The notes: a model not told the origin generated them from the sequence alone. Shown: positions 1-7,509, numbered from the stretch's first letter. The stretch: 9,641 nucleotides of DNA from Psychroflexus sp. (GCA_003565575.1 PXBV01000307.1:1-9641), one strand, 5' to 3'. Made by a program: numbers and translations.

Positions 1-1
1 A

Positions 2-1528
2 ATGAAAAAGTTCTTCAATTTATTCGATTTCAGACAGAAGGTAGATTACAAGATTGAGGTCATGTCTGGCTTAACTGTTGCACTTGCACTTATACCAGAA
101 TCTATCGCTTTTTCTTTTATAGCTGGATTATCTCCTTTAACTGGTCTTTATGCTTCTTTTGTTATGGCGTTGGTAACCTCCATTTTTGGAGGGCGTCCAG
201 GCATGATTTCTGGTGCAACGGGAGCAGTTGCAGTTGTAATTGTTTCTTTGGCGAGCAGTCATGGAGTAGAATACATCTTTGCCGCAGCAATTTTAGCAGG
301 TATTATTCAATTTTTAGCTGGATTATTTAAACTTGGTAAGTTGATGCGATTGGTGCCACATCCAGTAATTTTTGGGTTTGTAAATGGTCTAGCCATTATC
401 ATATTTATGTCCCAGTTAGATCAATTTAAAGATGCTTCTGGGGCTTGGCTTACAGGAAGTAATTTATTTATTATCCTTAGTTTAGTCCTTTTAACTATGC
501 TTATTATTTGGCTATTACCAAAATTTACTCGGGCAGTTCCAGCATCTTTAGTCGCTATTCTTGTAGTTTTTGGAATTGTTTATTTCGGTGGAATTTCAAC
601 CAATACTGTTGGTGATTTAGCATCCATAAGCGGTGGATTTCCTCCTTTTCATATTCCAGCTATCGCTTTTACATGGGATACTTTATTTCTTATTTTGCCT
701 TATTCTGTCATCATTGCAGGTGTAGGGCTTATAGAGAGCTTGCTTACCCTCAATATTGTTGACGAGATTACAGAAACCCGTGGCAACGGCAATCGTGAAG
801 CTATCGCGCAGGGTAGTGCTAACATCCTTTCTGGCTTCTTCTCTGGAATGGGTGGTTGTGCGATGTTAGGTCAAAGCTTGATCAACATTTCTAATGGTGC
901 TAGAGCAAGGCTTTCTGGAATTGTGGCAGCCGTTGCTTTATTGACTTTTATCATGTTTGGTTCTAGTGTGATTGAGCAAATGCCAATGGCTGCACTTACA
1001 GGACTTATGATTATGGTAGCCATTGGTACTTTTGAGTGGGCTAGCTTAAAAACGTTTAAGCGAATGCCGAAATCTGATATTCTAGTGATGGTTCTTGTTA
1101 CTGGTGTTACAATAGTTCTTCACAACTTAGCCCTTGCTGTTTTGATAGGAGTGATTATAGCAGCTTTAGTTTTTGCTTGGGATAATGCCATCAGAATACG
1201 AGCTAGAAAGAAAATAGATGACAATGGTGTTAAGCATTATCAAATTTTTGGACCATTGTTTTTTGGTTCAACTACTGTTTTTAATGAAAAGTTTGACGTC
1301 TTAAATGACCCTGACCAAATTATTATCGATTTTTATGAAAGTAGAGTTGTGGATATGTCCGCCATTGAAGCTTTAAATAAAATTACAGAGCGTTACCAAA
1401 AAGTTGGAAAGACCGTTTATCTTCAAAACTTATCTACAGACTCCAAAACTTTACTCGACAAGGCCCAAAAAATTATTAATGTGAATATTTTAGAAGACGA
1501 AAAAGAAATCAAAACGAGTCACTCGTAA
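2..1528 (+). CDS. SulP-family inorganic anion transporter with C-terminal STAS domain
   Basis: Inner-membrane secondary transporter of the SulP/SLC26 family. The 508-residue length is usual for the family. Residues about 15-395 are almost continuous hydrophobic helices, including the early segment with ALIPESIAFSFIAGLSP (near 28-45), the SGATGAVAVV stretch (about 70-79), and GMGGCAMLGQSLIN (282-295), a motif of one bacterial SulP branch. A cytoplasmic STAS domain follows at about 411-500, with the IIDFYESRVVDMSAIEAL strand-helix unit. The ATG lies one base from the window edge, so an upstream start cannot be excluded, but the N-terminus looks complete. The substrate (sulfate, bicarbonate or a carboxylate) cannot be read from the sequence. 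Related marine transporters often carry bicarbonate; that is inference. The gene ends at a terminator shared with rho. Any promoter lies outside the window. Confidence 0.93.
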   Translation: MKKFFNLFDFRQKVDYKIEVMSGLTVALALIPESIAFSFIAGLSPLTGLYASFVMALVTSIFGGRPGMISGATGAVAVVIVSLASSHGVEYIFAAAILAGIIQFLAGLFKLGKLMRLVPHPVIFGFVNGLAIIIFMSQLDQFKDASGAWLTGSNLFIILSLVLLTMLIIWLLPKFTRAVPASLVAILVVFGIVYFGGISTNTVGDLASISGGFPPFHIPAIAFTWDTLFLILPYSVIIAGVGLIESLLTLNIVDEITETRGNGNREAIAQGSANILSGFFSGMGGCAMLGQSLINISNGARARLSGIVAAVALLTFIMFGSSVIEQMPMAALTGLMIMVAIGTFEWASLKTFKRMPKSDILVMVLVTGVTIVLHNLALAVLIGVIIAALVFAWDNAIRIRARKKIDDNGVKHYQIFGPLFFGSTTVFNEKFDVLNDPDQIIIDFYESRVVDMSAIEALNKITERYQKVGKTVYLQNLSTDSKTLLDKAQKIINVNILEDEKEIKTSHS

Positions 1529-1554
1529 AATGATTTATATGCCTTAAATTCATA

Positions 1555-1592
1555 AAAAAATCCCTAATTAAATTAGCAATTAGGGATTTTTT
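1555..1592. terminator. Bidirectional intrinsic terminator between sulP-type gene and rho
   Basis: A perfect 15-bp inverted repeat (1555-1569 with 1578-1592) encloses an 8-nt loop. The stem reads A6-TCCCTAATT on the left and its exact reverse complement on the right, so each strand ends in a run of six or more T residues. It sits 27 nt after the transporter stop and 30 nt after the rho stop, which suits termination of both convergent transcripts. The stem has only three G-C pairs, so it is weak in GC but very symmetrical. Confidence 0.85.
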
Positions 1593-1621
1593 CAATTTTA
1601 AAAGTTTTATGCAAAAAAACC

Positions 1622-3421
1622 TTATCCATTCATAGACATCAAGAACTCTTCATTAGATTTTGTGTCTTTTATTCTTTGGTTTAAGAATTCAATAGCTTCA
1701 ATAGGATTCATATCGGCTAGATATTTTCTCATGATCCACATTTTTTGAATGATATCTTCACTAAGTAAAAGATCATCTCTACGTGTGCTAGAAGAGGTTA
1801 AATCAATAGCAGGAAAGATTCTTCTGTTGGCAATTTTTCTATCCAACTGAAGCTCCATATTACCAGTTCCTTTAAATTCCTCAAAGATAACTTCATCCAT
1901 TTTGGAGCCTGTATCTGTAAGTGCTGTAGCAATAATAGACAGGGAACCTCCATTTTCAATGTTACGAGCAGCTCCAAAAAACCGCTTTGGTTTATGAAGC
2001 GCATTGGCATCAACACCACCACTCAAGACTTTTCCGCTTGAAGGTTGTACTGTGTTGTAAGCTCTAGCTAATCGAGTTATAGAATCCAAAAGGATGACAA
2101 CATCGTGTCCACATTCTACCAGACGTTTTGCTTTTTCAATAACCAGATTGGCAACACGAACGTGTTCATGAGCTTCTTTATCGAATGTAGAAGCAACAAC
2201 TTCGCCTCTTACATTTCTTTGCATATCGGTCACTTCCTCTGGACGTTCATCGATCAATAATACAATTTGATACACTTCTGGATGATTGGCGGCTATTGCA
2301 TTAGCAATATCTTTCAACAACATGGTTTTTCCTGTTTTAGGCTGCGAGACTATCATGCCTCTTTGGCCTTTACCAATAGGAGAAAACAAATCAATAATAC
2401 GTGTAGAAAGCGTACTTTGCTTTTCGGCCAACTTAAATTTTTCTTGTGGAAACAAAGGGGTAAGGTGTTCAAAAGACACCCGATCTCTCACAATCTTAGG
2501 GTCAAGTCCGTTTATTTTTTTGATCTTGATCAAAGGAAAATATTTTTCGCCTTCTTTTGGAGGTCTTACCTCGCCTAAAACTGTATCGCCTGTCTTTAAC
2601 CCAAATAATCGAATTTGAGATTGTGATAAATAAATATCATCTGGTGAGGACAAATAGTTATAATCTGAAGATCTTAAAAATCCGTAACCATCTTGCATCA
2701 AATCTAGGACACCTTCACTTTCTATGATAGAGTCAAATTCAAAGTCTGGGTTTTTGTATTTATTGCGAGTATCTCTATTGCCATTTTTTTCGTTAGGCTT
2801 GTGCTCTGCTTTTCCTTTTGAATGAGGTTGTTTAGCACTTTGAGTTTTTGAGTTTCCGGTTTGTTTGGAAGCCTCTTCCTTTTTTTGGGTATGTTGAGGA
2901 TGATTTCTTTTTTCTTTTCCTTCACTCTTAGTTGGTTGCTGCTGCTTCTTTTCTGGAGAAGGTTTAGAGGCAGGCTTCGGTTTGGGAGATTGATTGGAAT
3001 TTGAGGAATCTGTAGGCTTAGAATTAGCTTGAGGAGGTGTTTTTTTGTTAGACGTCTCATCATCTTTTTTGTCAAAAGGATGTTGAGGTGCTTTTTTTGG
3101 TTCACCTTTTTGAACTCGCTTTCTAGGCTTTTTAGACTCGCTATTGTCTTGATTTTCAGCTTTACCTTTGGAAGCACTTTTTACCTTATCATTTGGGGTA
3201 GTTTTGGAGCCTTCAGTCTTATTGGTAGATTGAGCTGCTTTATCCTCTTTTTCTTTGTTCAGGATTTCCTCCATTTTTTTGGGGTTAGCAGCTTGGTAAT
3301 CTAAGATTTGGTAGATGAGGTCTAGTTTTTTTAGACTTCTAAATCTTGGAACTTTTAACTCTTTAGCAATTTCTTGTAAGTCTGAAAGTTTTCTAGACTT
3401 TAGTTCAATAATTTCTAACAT
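1622..3421 (-). CDS. rho: Transcription termination factor Rho, Bacteroidota type with long disordered insertion
   Basis: Hexameric RNA-dependent ATPase/helicase that terminates transcription. The 599 residues compare with about 420 in E. coli; the excess lies in one insertion. Order: Rho N-terminal helical domain (about 5-47, ELKSRKLSDLQEIAKELKV); low-complexity insertion (about 48-225); cold-shock RNA-binding domain (about 233-300, with DGYGFLR); RecA-like ATPase (about 310-599). Visible motifs are Walker A SQPKTGKT (359-366), catalytic-glutamate segment LLIDERPEEV (388-397), Walker B VVILLD (441-446) followed by SITRLARAYN, Q-loop GKVLSGGVDANALH (463-476), and R-loop region FKGTGNMELQLDRK (516-529). 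All expected ATPase residues are present, so the gene should be functional. The ATG at 3421 gives the standard N-terminus; no Shine-Dalgarno precedes it, as is usual in this phylum. It is monocistronic here and divergent from the DUF4293 gene. Confidence 0.98.
   Translation of the reverse strand: MLEIIELKSRKLSDLQEIAKELKVPRFRSLKKLDLIYQILDYQAANPKKMEEILNKEKEDKAAQSTNKTEGSKTTPNDKVKSASKGKAENQDNSESKKPRKRVQKGEPKKAPQHPFDKKDDETSNKKTPPQANSKPTDSSNSNQSPKPKPASKPSPEKKQQQPTKSEGKEKRNHPQHTQKKEEASKQTGNSKTQSAKQPHSKGKAEHKPNEKNGNRDTRNKYKNPDFEFDSIIESEGVLDLMQDGYGFLRSSDYNYLSSPDDIYLSQSQIRLFGLKTGDTVLGEVRPPKEGEKYFPLIKIKKINGLDPKIVRDRVSFEHLTPLFPQEKFKLAEKQSTLSTRIIDLFSPIGKGQRGMIVSQPKTGKTMLLKDIANAIAANHPEVYQIVLLIDERPEEVTDMQRNVRGEVVASTFDKEAHEHVRVANLVIEKAKRLVECGHDVVILLDSITRLARAYNTVQPSSGKVLSGGVDANALHKPKRFFGAARNIENGGSLSIIATALTDTGSKMDEVIFEEFKGTGNMELQLDRKIANRRIFPAIDLTSSSTRRDDLLLSEDIIQKMWIMRKYLADMNPIEAIEFLNQRIKDTKSNEEFLMSMNG
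2747..3280 (-). other. Low-complexity, predicted disordered segment of Rho
   Basis: Codons about 48-225 of rho encode a segment dominated by K, P, S, N, Q, E and T with almost no large hydrophobic residues and no recognisable fold. Lysines and runs such as KPKPASKPSPEKKQQQ are spread throughout. It lies between the N-terminal helical domain and the cold-shock domain. Disordered insertions at this place are known in Bacteroidota Rho proteins, and that of Bacteroides thetaiotaomicron has been linked to phase separation. The same role here is inference from position and composition. Confidence 0.85.
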
Positions 3422-3481
3422 TGATATTTTTTGAAATTAAATAGTTTCGAGGGAGATTCGAATTTATGTTGATGATTTGCA

Positions 3482-3499
3482 AATGCTTAGGTTAGCATT
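3482..3499. promoter_or_regulatory. Small inverted repeat in the rho upstream region
   Basis: AATGCT (3482-3487) and AGCATT (3494-3499) form a 6-bp inverted repeat with a 6-nt spacer in the 174-nt space between the rho and DUF4293 start codons. It could be an operator half-site pair or a small hairpin in a rho leader. Six base pairs in AT-rich DNA can arise by chance, and nothing else in the sequence assigns a role. Confidence 0.2.
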
Positions 3500-3566
3500 A
3501 GGTCTAAAGACATTGCAATTATACAACTTTATTTTATTTATAAATATGAATTCTTAAATATTCTAT

Positions 3567-3574
3567 TATTTTTG
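3567..3574 (+). promoter_or_regulatory. Candidate -7 promoter box for the DUF4293 gene
   Basis: TATTTTTG matches the Bacteroidota -7 consensus TAnnTTTG exactly and lies 21 nt before the ATG at 3596, giving a leader of roughly 15 nt. No clear TTTG -33 element is visible at the usual distance. A TTG that could be read as an in-frame start at 3572 is the last three bases of this box, which argues against its use as a start codon. Confidence 0.5.
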
Positions 3575-3586
3575 CATTTCAATATT

Positions 3587-3594
3587 CAAAATTA
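3587..3594 (-). promoter_or_regulatory. Weak candidate -7 promoter box for rho
   Basis: On the minus strand this reads TAATTTTG, an exact TAnnTTTG match. A TTTG lies 16 nt upstream on the same strand (3611-3614), closer than the usual spacing of about 19. If used, it would give rho a leader of about 160 nt containing the inverted repeat at 3482-3499, and it would interlock with the divergent DUF4293 promoter. No other exact match was found in the gap. Confidence 0.25.
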
Positions 3595-3595
3595 C

Positions 3596-4006
3596 ATGAT
3601 ACAAAGAATTCAAAGTTTACATTTACTTCTAGCAATCCTAGCCAATGGAGTACTTGTTTTTCTTTTTCCGTTATGGGTAACTTCAGATAATGTTCAAGTA
3701 TTTGCTTTGTCTCAACCTATAGCTATATCTTTGTTTTTAATATCAGTTTTGATTTCGTTTATCACTATATTTTCATTCAAAAACAGAAAACGTCAGTTCG
3801 TCCTCGGACGGATTAATATCATATTGAACTTTGTTTTAGTAGGTTTTTTTGCATATTGGACCCTAAGTTTACCTGGAGAAATGGATATTTCAGAGAAAGG
3901 TATTGGGATGCTTCTTCCTATAATTTCTATCGTTTTTATTGCGCTGGCCAACAAGGCTATCAAGAAGGACGAAGATCTTGTAAAATCTGTGGATCGATTG
4001 CGATAA
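3596..4006 (+). CDS. DUF4293 family membrane protein
   Basis: A 136-residue integral membrane protein of unknown function. The N-terminus MIQRIQSLHLLLA and the C-terminal DEDLVKSVDRLR (125-136) match my recollection of the DUF4293 family, which is restricted to Bacteroidota and often next to rho. Four hydrophobic segments are visible at about 8-28, 41-60, 71-91 and 103-120, with a basic loop NRKRQ (63-67) between the second and third. I chose the ATG at 3596 because it gives the family N-terminus; the in-frame TTG at 3572 overlaps a -7 promoter box. The gene is divergent from rho and ends at a strong terminator, so it is probably a single-gene transcript. No catalytic motif is visible, and its role is unknown. 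Confidence 0.88.
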   Translation: MIQRIQSLHLLLAILANGVLVFLFPLWVTSDNVQVFALSQPIAISLFLISVLISFITIFSFKNRKRQFVLGRINIILNFVLVGFFAYWTLSLPGEMDISEKGIGMLLPIISIVFIALANKAIKKDEDLVKSVDRLR

Positions 4007-4034
4007 ACCTCAAATCTTAGTAATGTTAGTGCAG

Positions 4035-4064
4035 AAAAGCCCCGAGAGCCACTCGGGGCTTTTT
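4035..4064 (+). terminator. Intrinsic terminator after the DUF4293 gene
   Basis: A perfect 12-bp inverted repeat pairs AAAAGCCCCGAG (4035-4046) with CTCGGGGCTTTT (4052-4063) around a 5-nt loop and is followed by one more T. The stem is GC-rich in its core. It starts 28 nt after the DUF4293 stop codon. Read on the minus strand it ends in four T residues, so it could also stop transcripts coming from the phosphoesterase gene. The bases from 4065 to 4128 hold nothing recognisable. Confidence 0.9.
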
Positions 4065-4128
4065 GCGTTTAAAGGGTAGCCTTTTTTATTCTGAATTTGA
4101 CAAAATAAGCTTTGATGTTTTAAGGCAA

Positions 4129-4395
4129 TTAGCTAAAAAGTTGTAAGTTGGATTTAGTGATTTGAGCGCTTTGAGGAGCAAATTCAATAAATCGGGATAC
4201 AACTAAGATTCTTGTTCTTCTGAAGATAAAACTAAATCGTAGTGTGTCTTTCCTCAAGGGAATCGCTGTTAAATCTTCAATGTTTGAAATCTGCCTTAAA
4301 GCAAAATACCAAAAAATGAAGGCGCTTTTTGCCGTCAATTGGTGGTTTTCAACAACTGTCATTTTGTAACCACATTTAAATTCAAAAGTAAACAT
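4129..4395 (-). CDS. Unrecognised 88-residue frame following the metallophosphoesterase
   Basis: I do not recognise this protein. The frame opens with ATG two bases after the phosphoesterase stop codon on the same strand, the spacing of a translationally coupled gene. Codon choice (TTT, GAA, AAA, ATT, TTA and similar) resembles the neighbouring genes. The product is basic, with a short aromatic-hydrophobic patch AFIFWYFALRQ (26-36), a basic patch FRRTR near residues 58-62, and no signal peptide or long membrane helix. An internal methionine at residue 12 is another possible start. It fills most of the 391-nt space between the DUF4293 and phosphoesterase stop codons. It may be a real lineage-specific small gene, a decayed remnant, or a chance frame. 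Confidence 0.35.
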   Translation of the reverse strand: MFTFEFKCGYKMTVVENHQLTAKSAFIFWYFALRQISNIEDLTAIPLRKDTLRFSFIFRRTRILVVSRFIEFAPQSAQITKSNLQLFS

Positions 4396-4397
4396 AT

Positions 4398-4913
4398 TTA
4401 TGTGGTAGCCGCAGCACCACGTTTCCCAAAATCAATAACTTCTAAATCTTTAATCTTTCCGCTGTCTAAAACAAATTTCAGCATGGTTCGTTTCTGGTGG
4501 AACCCTTGAATACCCACAGCTCCTGGATTCATATGTAGTAACCCTAAGTGTTTATCATTAATAACTTTTAAAATATGAGAATGACCACTTATAAATAATT
4601 GTGGTGGATTTTTCTTGATCTCATCTTTCACTTCTCTGCTATACCTGTTGGGATATCCACCAATATGCGTTATCCAGACATCTACTCCTTCTAGAGTAAA
4701 GCGTTGGTGTAAAGGAAATTCACTCCTCAACTCATGTCCGTCTATATTGCCGTAAACTGCTCTTAAGGGTTTCAGTTTTTTTAAAGCATCTGTTACATTT
4801 TGATGACCAATATCCCCAGCATGCCAAACTTCATCTACTTTTGATGCCCAATCCAAAATTCTATCGTCTATATAGCCATGCGTATCACTCAACAGTAAAA
4901 TAGATTTTGACAT
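4398..4913 (-). CDS. YfcE-type metallophosphoesterase (phosphodiesterase)
   Basis: A 171-residue calcineurin-like phosphoesterase of the small YfcE/MJ0936 class. These cytoplasmic di-metal enzymes hydrolyse phosphodiesters in vitro; their natural substrate is usually unknown. All metal-binding motifs are present, numbered from the ATG: LSDTHG (D10, H12), HAGDIG (D34), YGNID (N56, D58), THIGG (H83) and SGHSH (H111, H113). The chain covers the complete domain. I placed the start at the ATG at 4913, which puts the first beta strand SILLLSDTHG at the N-terminus as usual; the frame extends to a TTG at 4937 that adds eight unlikely residues. The gene is divergent from truA with 78 nt between starts, and no clear TAnnTTTG box was found on its strand. 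Confidence 0.93.
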   Translation of the reverse strand: MSKSILLLSDTHGYIDDRILDWASKVDEVWHAGDIGHQNVTDALKKLKPLRAVYGNIDGHELRSEFPLHQRFTLEGVDVWITHIGGYPNRYSREVKDEIKKNPPQLFISGHSHILKVINDKHLGLLHMNPGAVGIQGFHQKRTMLKFVLDSGKIKDLEVIDFGKRGAAATT

Positions 4914-4940
4914 AATTTTTTCAAGCAATATAAACAATGC

Positions 4941-4975
4941 TTTGGGTAAGGGTCTAATCTCTATTGCTATATTTG
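4941..4975 (+). promoter_or_regulatory. Candidate Bacteroidota promoter of truA
   Basis: TATATTTG at 4968-4975 matches the -7 consensus TAnnTTTG exactly. A TTTG at 4941-4944 could be the -33 element, with a 23-nt spacer that is on the long side. Transcription would start near 4981, leaving only about 10 nt before the truA start codon at 4992. The box lies in the divergent gap with the phosphoesterase gene and would drive both truA and the overlapping ABC transporter gene. Confidence 0.6.
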
Positions 4976-4991
4976 CTTAAAATTTTAAAAA

Positions 4992-5756
4992 TTGAGATAC
5001 GCATTGCAGCTTTCTTACCTTGGCACCAACTATCATGGTTGGCAAAAGCAAGTAGACAAAGCCACAGTTCAATCCAAAATCAATACAGCCTTACAAATTG
5101 CTTTACAAGAATCTGTAGATGTTGTAGGAGCTGGAAGAACAGATGCGGGCGTGCACGCCATGGGTTATGTTGCTCATTTTGATTCTGAAACTTGCATTAT
5201 TGATAAGAATCAATTTGTATATAAACTTAATAATTTGTTGCCAGCAGACATCGCAATTCAACAACTTAAAACAGTAACCAAAGACTTTCATGCAAGATTT
5301 GATGCTATTTCTAGGACTTATGAATATTCTATTGTGCAGCATAAAGAGCCTTTCAGAATTGACAAAAGTTATTTTATAAAAAACCGTTTGGATGTAAAAG
5401 CTATGCAAAATGCAGCAAATCTATTATTAAATCATAAAAATTTCAAATCTTTTTCAAAAGTTAAAACTGATGTTTATACATTTGATTGCGAAATCAAAAA
5501 AGCACAGTGGAAGCAGAAACAGCAACACCTAGTTTTTGAAATAACTGCCAACCGATTTTTGAGAAATATGGTAAGAGCTATTGTCGGAACTCTTGTAGAA
5601 GTCGGTTTGCATAAAATTTCAACTCAAGATTTTGAGGACATTATCCTTGCTCAAAATAGGTCTATGGCTGGAAAGTCTGTTCCTGCTCATGCATTGATTT
5701 TAAAAAAAATAGACTATCCTGAATTAATTTTCGATACAACAAACGATGGAGAATAA
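4992..5756 (+). CDS. truA: tRNA pseudouridine synthase A (TTG start)
   Basis: Converts uridines 38-40 of the tRNA anticodon stem to pseudouridine in the cytoplasm. The 254 residues are normal for TruA. The first strand reads RYALQLSYLGTNYHGWQ (2-18), the catalytic motif is GAGRTDAGVHA (46-56) with nucleophile D51, a second conserved element is RFDAISRTYEY (102-112) with Y110, and the C-terminal half has NRFLRNMVRAIVGTLVEVG (187-205). The start is TTG at 4992: an in-frame TAA lies at 4986-4988, and the next in-frame ATG would remove the catalytic region, so no ATG start is possible. The last 11 bases overlap the start of the ABC transporter gene, which implies coupled translation. A promoter box lies at 4968-4975. 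Confidence 0.97.
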   Translation: MRYALQLSYLGTNYHGWQKQVDKATVQSKINTALQIALQESVDVVGAGRTDAGVHAMGYVAHFDSETCIIDKNQFVYKLNNLLPADIAIQQLKTVTKDFHARFDAISRTYEYSIVQHKEPFRIDKSYFIKNRLDVKAMQNAANLLLNHKNFKSFSKVKTDVYTFDCEIKKAQWKQKQQHLVFEITANRFLRNMVRAIVGTLVEVGLHKISTQDFEDIILAQNRSMAGKSVPAHALILKKIDYPELIFDTTNDGE

Positions 5757-7509
5757 TAGCGGCAATGCTTTTGATACTAAGCTCTTTAAGCGGCTCTTAA
5801 AATTTACAAATCCTTACAAAAAAACCTTTTATTTTGTAGGTTTTGCTGCAATTGCCTTGTCTGGCTTAGGAGTGTTAAGGCCTTATTTATTAAGGTTGAC
5901 TATTGATGAGGGAATTACCAATAGCGACGCACAAAGCCTTATTTTTTATGTGAGCTTCATGTTGGTTGTACTAATTTTTGAAGTTATTTTTCAGTTTTGT
6001 TTTATATTTTATGCCAATTGGCTTGGGCAGGAAGTCATTCGGGATATACGGGTAAAGCTCTATAAACACATGATGAATTTCAAAAAGCAATATTTTGATA
6101 ATTCATCGGTTGGTAGGCTTGTCACAAGAGCTGTAAGCGATATCGAAACCATCGCTAGCATATTCAGTCAGGGTTTGTTCATGATTATAAGTGATTTGCT
6201 AAAAATGTTAGTAGTTTTAGTATTCATGTTTTGGCAAAGTTGGCAGCTTACCTTGTTAGTCCTCACGGTTTTACCTTTTATTATATACGCAACGCGGGTT
6301 TTTCAAAAGAAAATGAAAATTGCTTTTGAAGAAGTAAGAACGCAGGTGTCCAACTTAAACTCCTACGTCCAAGAGCACATTACGGGAATGAAAATTGTCC
6401 AGATTTTCAATCGAGAAAAAGAAGAGTACAAGCGTTTTGAAAGTATTAATCAAAAACACAGAAAGGGTTGGATTAAAACGGTTTGGTACAATGCTATTTT
6501 TTTTCCCATTGCAGAAATGTCTACATCTATCACTATTGGTTTGATAGTTTGGTTTGGAGGCTTGCGAGTAGTGGAGTCTGATATGTTGTCTCTTGGTATT
6601 ATAGTGATGTTCATTGAGCTGTCTCAGATGTTATTTAGACCTTTAAGACAGATTGCAGATAAATTCAACTCATTACAAATGGGAATGGTGGCTGCTAATC
6701 GAGTATTTAAGATTTTAGATACAGATGCGCAAATTGAAAATTCTGGGCAATTGGCTCCAAAACCTCTTAGAGGCCATATATCCTTCAAGGATGTTCATTT
6801 TAGCTACATTGCTGATGAAGAAATTTTAAAAGGGATTTCTTTTGAAGTTCAGCCAGGAGAAACGGTTGCTATTGTAGGAGCTACTGGAGCTGGTAAAAGT
6901 ACAGTGATTAATCTGCTTAGCAGATTCTATGAAATCAATAGTGGAACCATAAGCGTAGATGGAGAGCAAATAGCTCATTATGAATTAGAAGCTTTAAGAA
7001 GTGAGATTGCTGTTGTGCTTCAAGATGTATTCCTTTTTGCAGATAGTATATTGAATAATATAACGTTAAATAAGGAAGGAATAACTGAAGAGCAGGTTAT
7101 AAAAGCTGCAAAAGAAATTGGCGTGCATGAGTTTATATCCACCTTGCCCAATTCTTACCACTATAATGTTAAGGAAAGAGGGGTAATGTTGTCTTCAGGA
7201 CAAAGGCAGCTTATTGCTTTTTTAAGAGCTTATGTGGCTAATCCAAGCATTTTGGTGCTGGATGAGGCTACCTCTTCTGTAGATAGCTATAGTGAACAAC
7301 TCATACAAGCAGCTACAGAAAAACTTACCCAAGACAGAACGTCCATCGTTATAGCACACCGCCTAGCTACTATCAAAAATGCTGATAAAATTATTGTGAT
7401 GGACTTAGGTAAAATAGTGGAGACGGGCACACATTCAGACTTATTGAAAAAGAAAACGGGGTATTATAAAAATTTATATGAGGCCCAGTTTCAACATGAA
7501 GAAGTTTAG
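5746..7509 (+). CDS. MsbA-like ABC half-transporter (fused membrane and ATPase domains)
   Basis: A 587-residue exporter-type ABC protein with an N-terminal six-helix transmembrane domain (about 20-315) and a C-terminal ATPase domain (about 343-580). It should work as a dimer in the inner membrane. ATPase motifs are all present: Walker A GATGAGKST (378-386), Q-loop Q426, signature LSSGQRQ (482-488), Walker B ILVLDE (502-507) with catalytic E507, D-loop SSVD (510-513) and switch histidine H538. The signature has S where LSGGQ has its first G, a tolerated variant. The substrate cannot be read; relatives export lipids, drugs or peptides. No second half-transporter is adjacent here, so a homodimer is likely. 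The start overlaps truA by 11 nt, and its 3' end overlaps cdaA by 4 nt on the opposite strand. Confidence 0.95.
   Translation: MENNSGNAFDTKLFKRLLKFTNPYKKTFYFVGFAAIALSGLGVLRPYLLRLTIDEGITNSDAQSLIFYVSFMLVVLIFEVIFQFCFIFYANWLGQEVIRDIRVKLYKHMMNFKKQYFDNSSVGRLVTRAVSDIETIASIFSQGLFMIISDLLKMLVVLVFMFWQSWQLTLLVLTVLPFIIYATRVFQKKMKIAFEEVRTQVSNLNSYVQEHITGMKIVQIFNREKEEYKRFESINQKHRKGWIKTVWYNAIFFPIAEMSTSITIGLIVWFGGLRVVESDMLSLGIIVMFIELSQMLFRPLRQIADKFNSLQMGMVAANRVFKILDTDAQIENSGQLAPKPLRGHISFKDVHFSYIADEEILKGISFEVQPGETVAIVGATGAGKSTVINLLSRFYEINSGTISVDGEQIAHYELEALRSEIAVVLQDVFLFADSILNNITLNKEGITEEQVIKAAKEIGVHEFISTLPNSYHYNVKERGVMLSSGQRQLIAFLRAYVANPSILVLDEATSSVDSYSEQLIQAATEKLTQDRTSIVIAHRLATIKNADKIIVMDLGKIVETGTHSDLLKKKTGYYKNLYEAQFQHEEV

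Noticed and set aside
1798..2022. 74-codon minus-strand frame within rho
   Set aside because: It is an out-of-frame shadow of the conserved Rho Q-loop and R-loop region.
2267..2618. Two overlapping plus-strand frames opposite rho
   Set aside because: They lie antisense to the Rho ATPase domain, show no recognisable protein pattern, and are explained by the constraints of the rho sequence.
2722..3177. 151-codon lysine-rich minus-strand frame inside rho
   Set aside because: It is a shifted reading of the low-complexity rho segment. The rho frame continues intact through it and carries conserved domains on both sides.
3029..3304. Plus-strand 91-codon phenylalanine-rich frame that looks membrane-like
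   Set aside because: It is the complement of the lysine-rich rho insertion: AAA/AAG codons read backwards give TTT/CTT, so the hydrophobicity is an artefact.
3572..3595. TTG start extending the DUF4293 protein by eight residues
   Set aside because: The TTG overlaps a -7 promoter box, and the ATG at 3596 gives the family N-terminus MIQRIQ.
4914..4937. TTG start extending the metallophosphoesterase by eight residues
   Set aside because: The ATG at 4913 places the first beta strand at the N-terminus as in the family; the extra residues have no counterpart.
4964..5182. 72-codon plus-strand frame at the start of truA
   Set aside because: It overlaps truA in another frame, starts inside the promoter box, and encodes no recognisable domain.
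5103..5408. 101-codon minus-strand frame within truA
   Set aside because: It is antisense to the conserved TruA catalytic region and has no family features.
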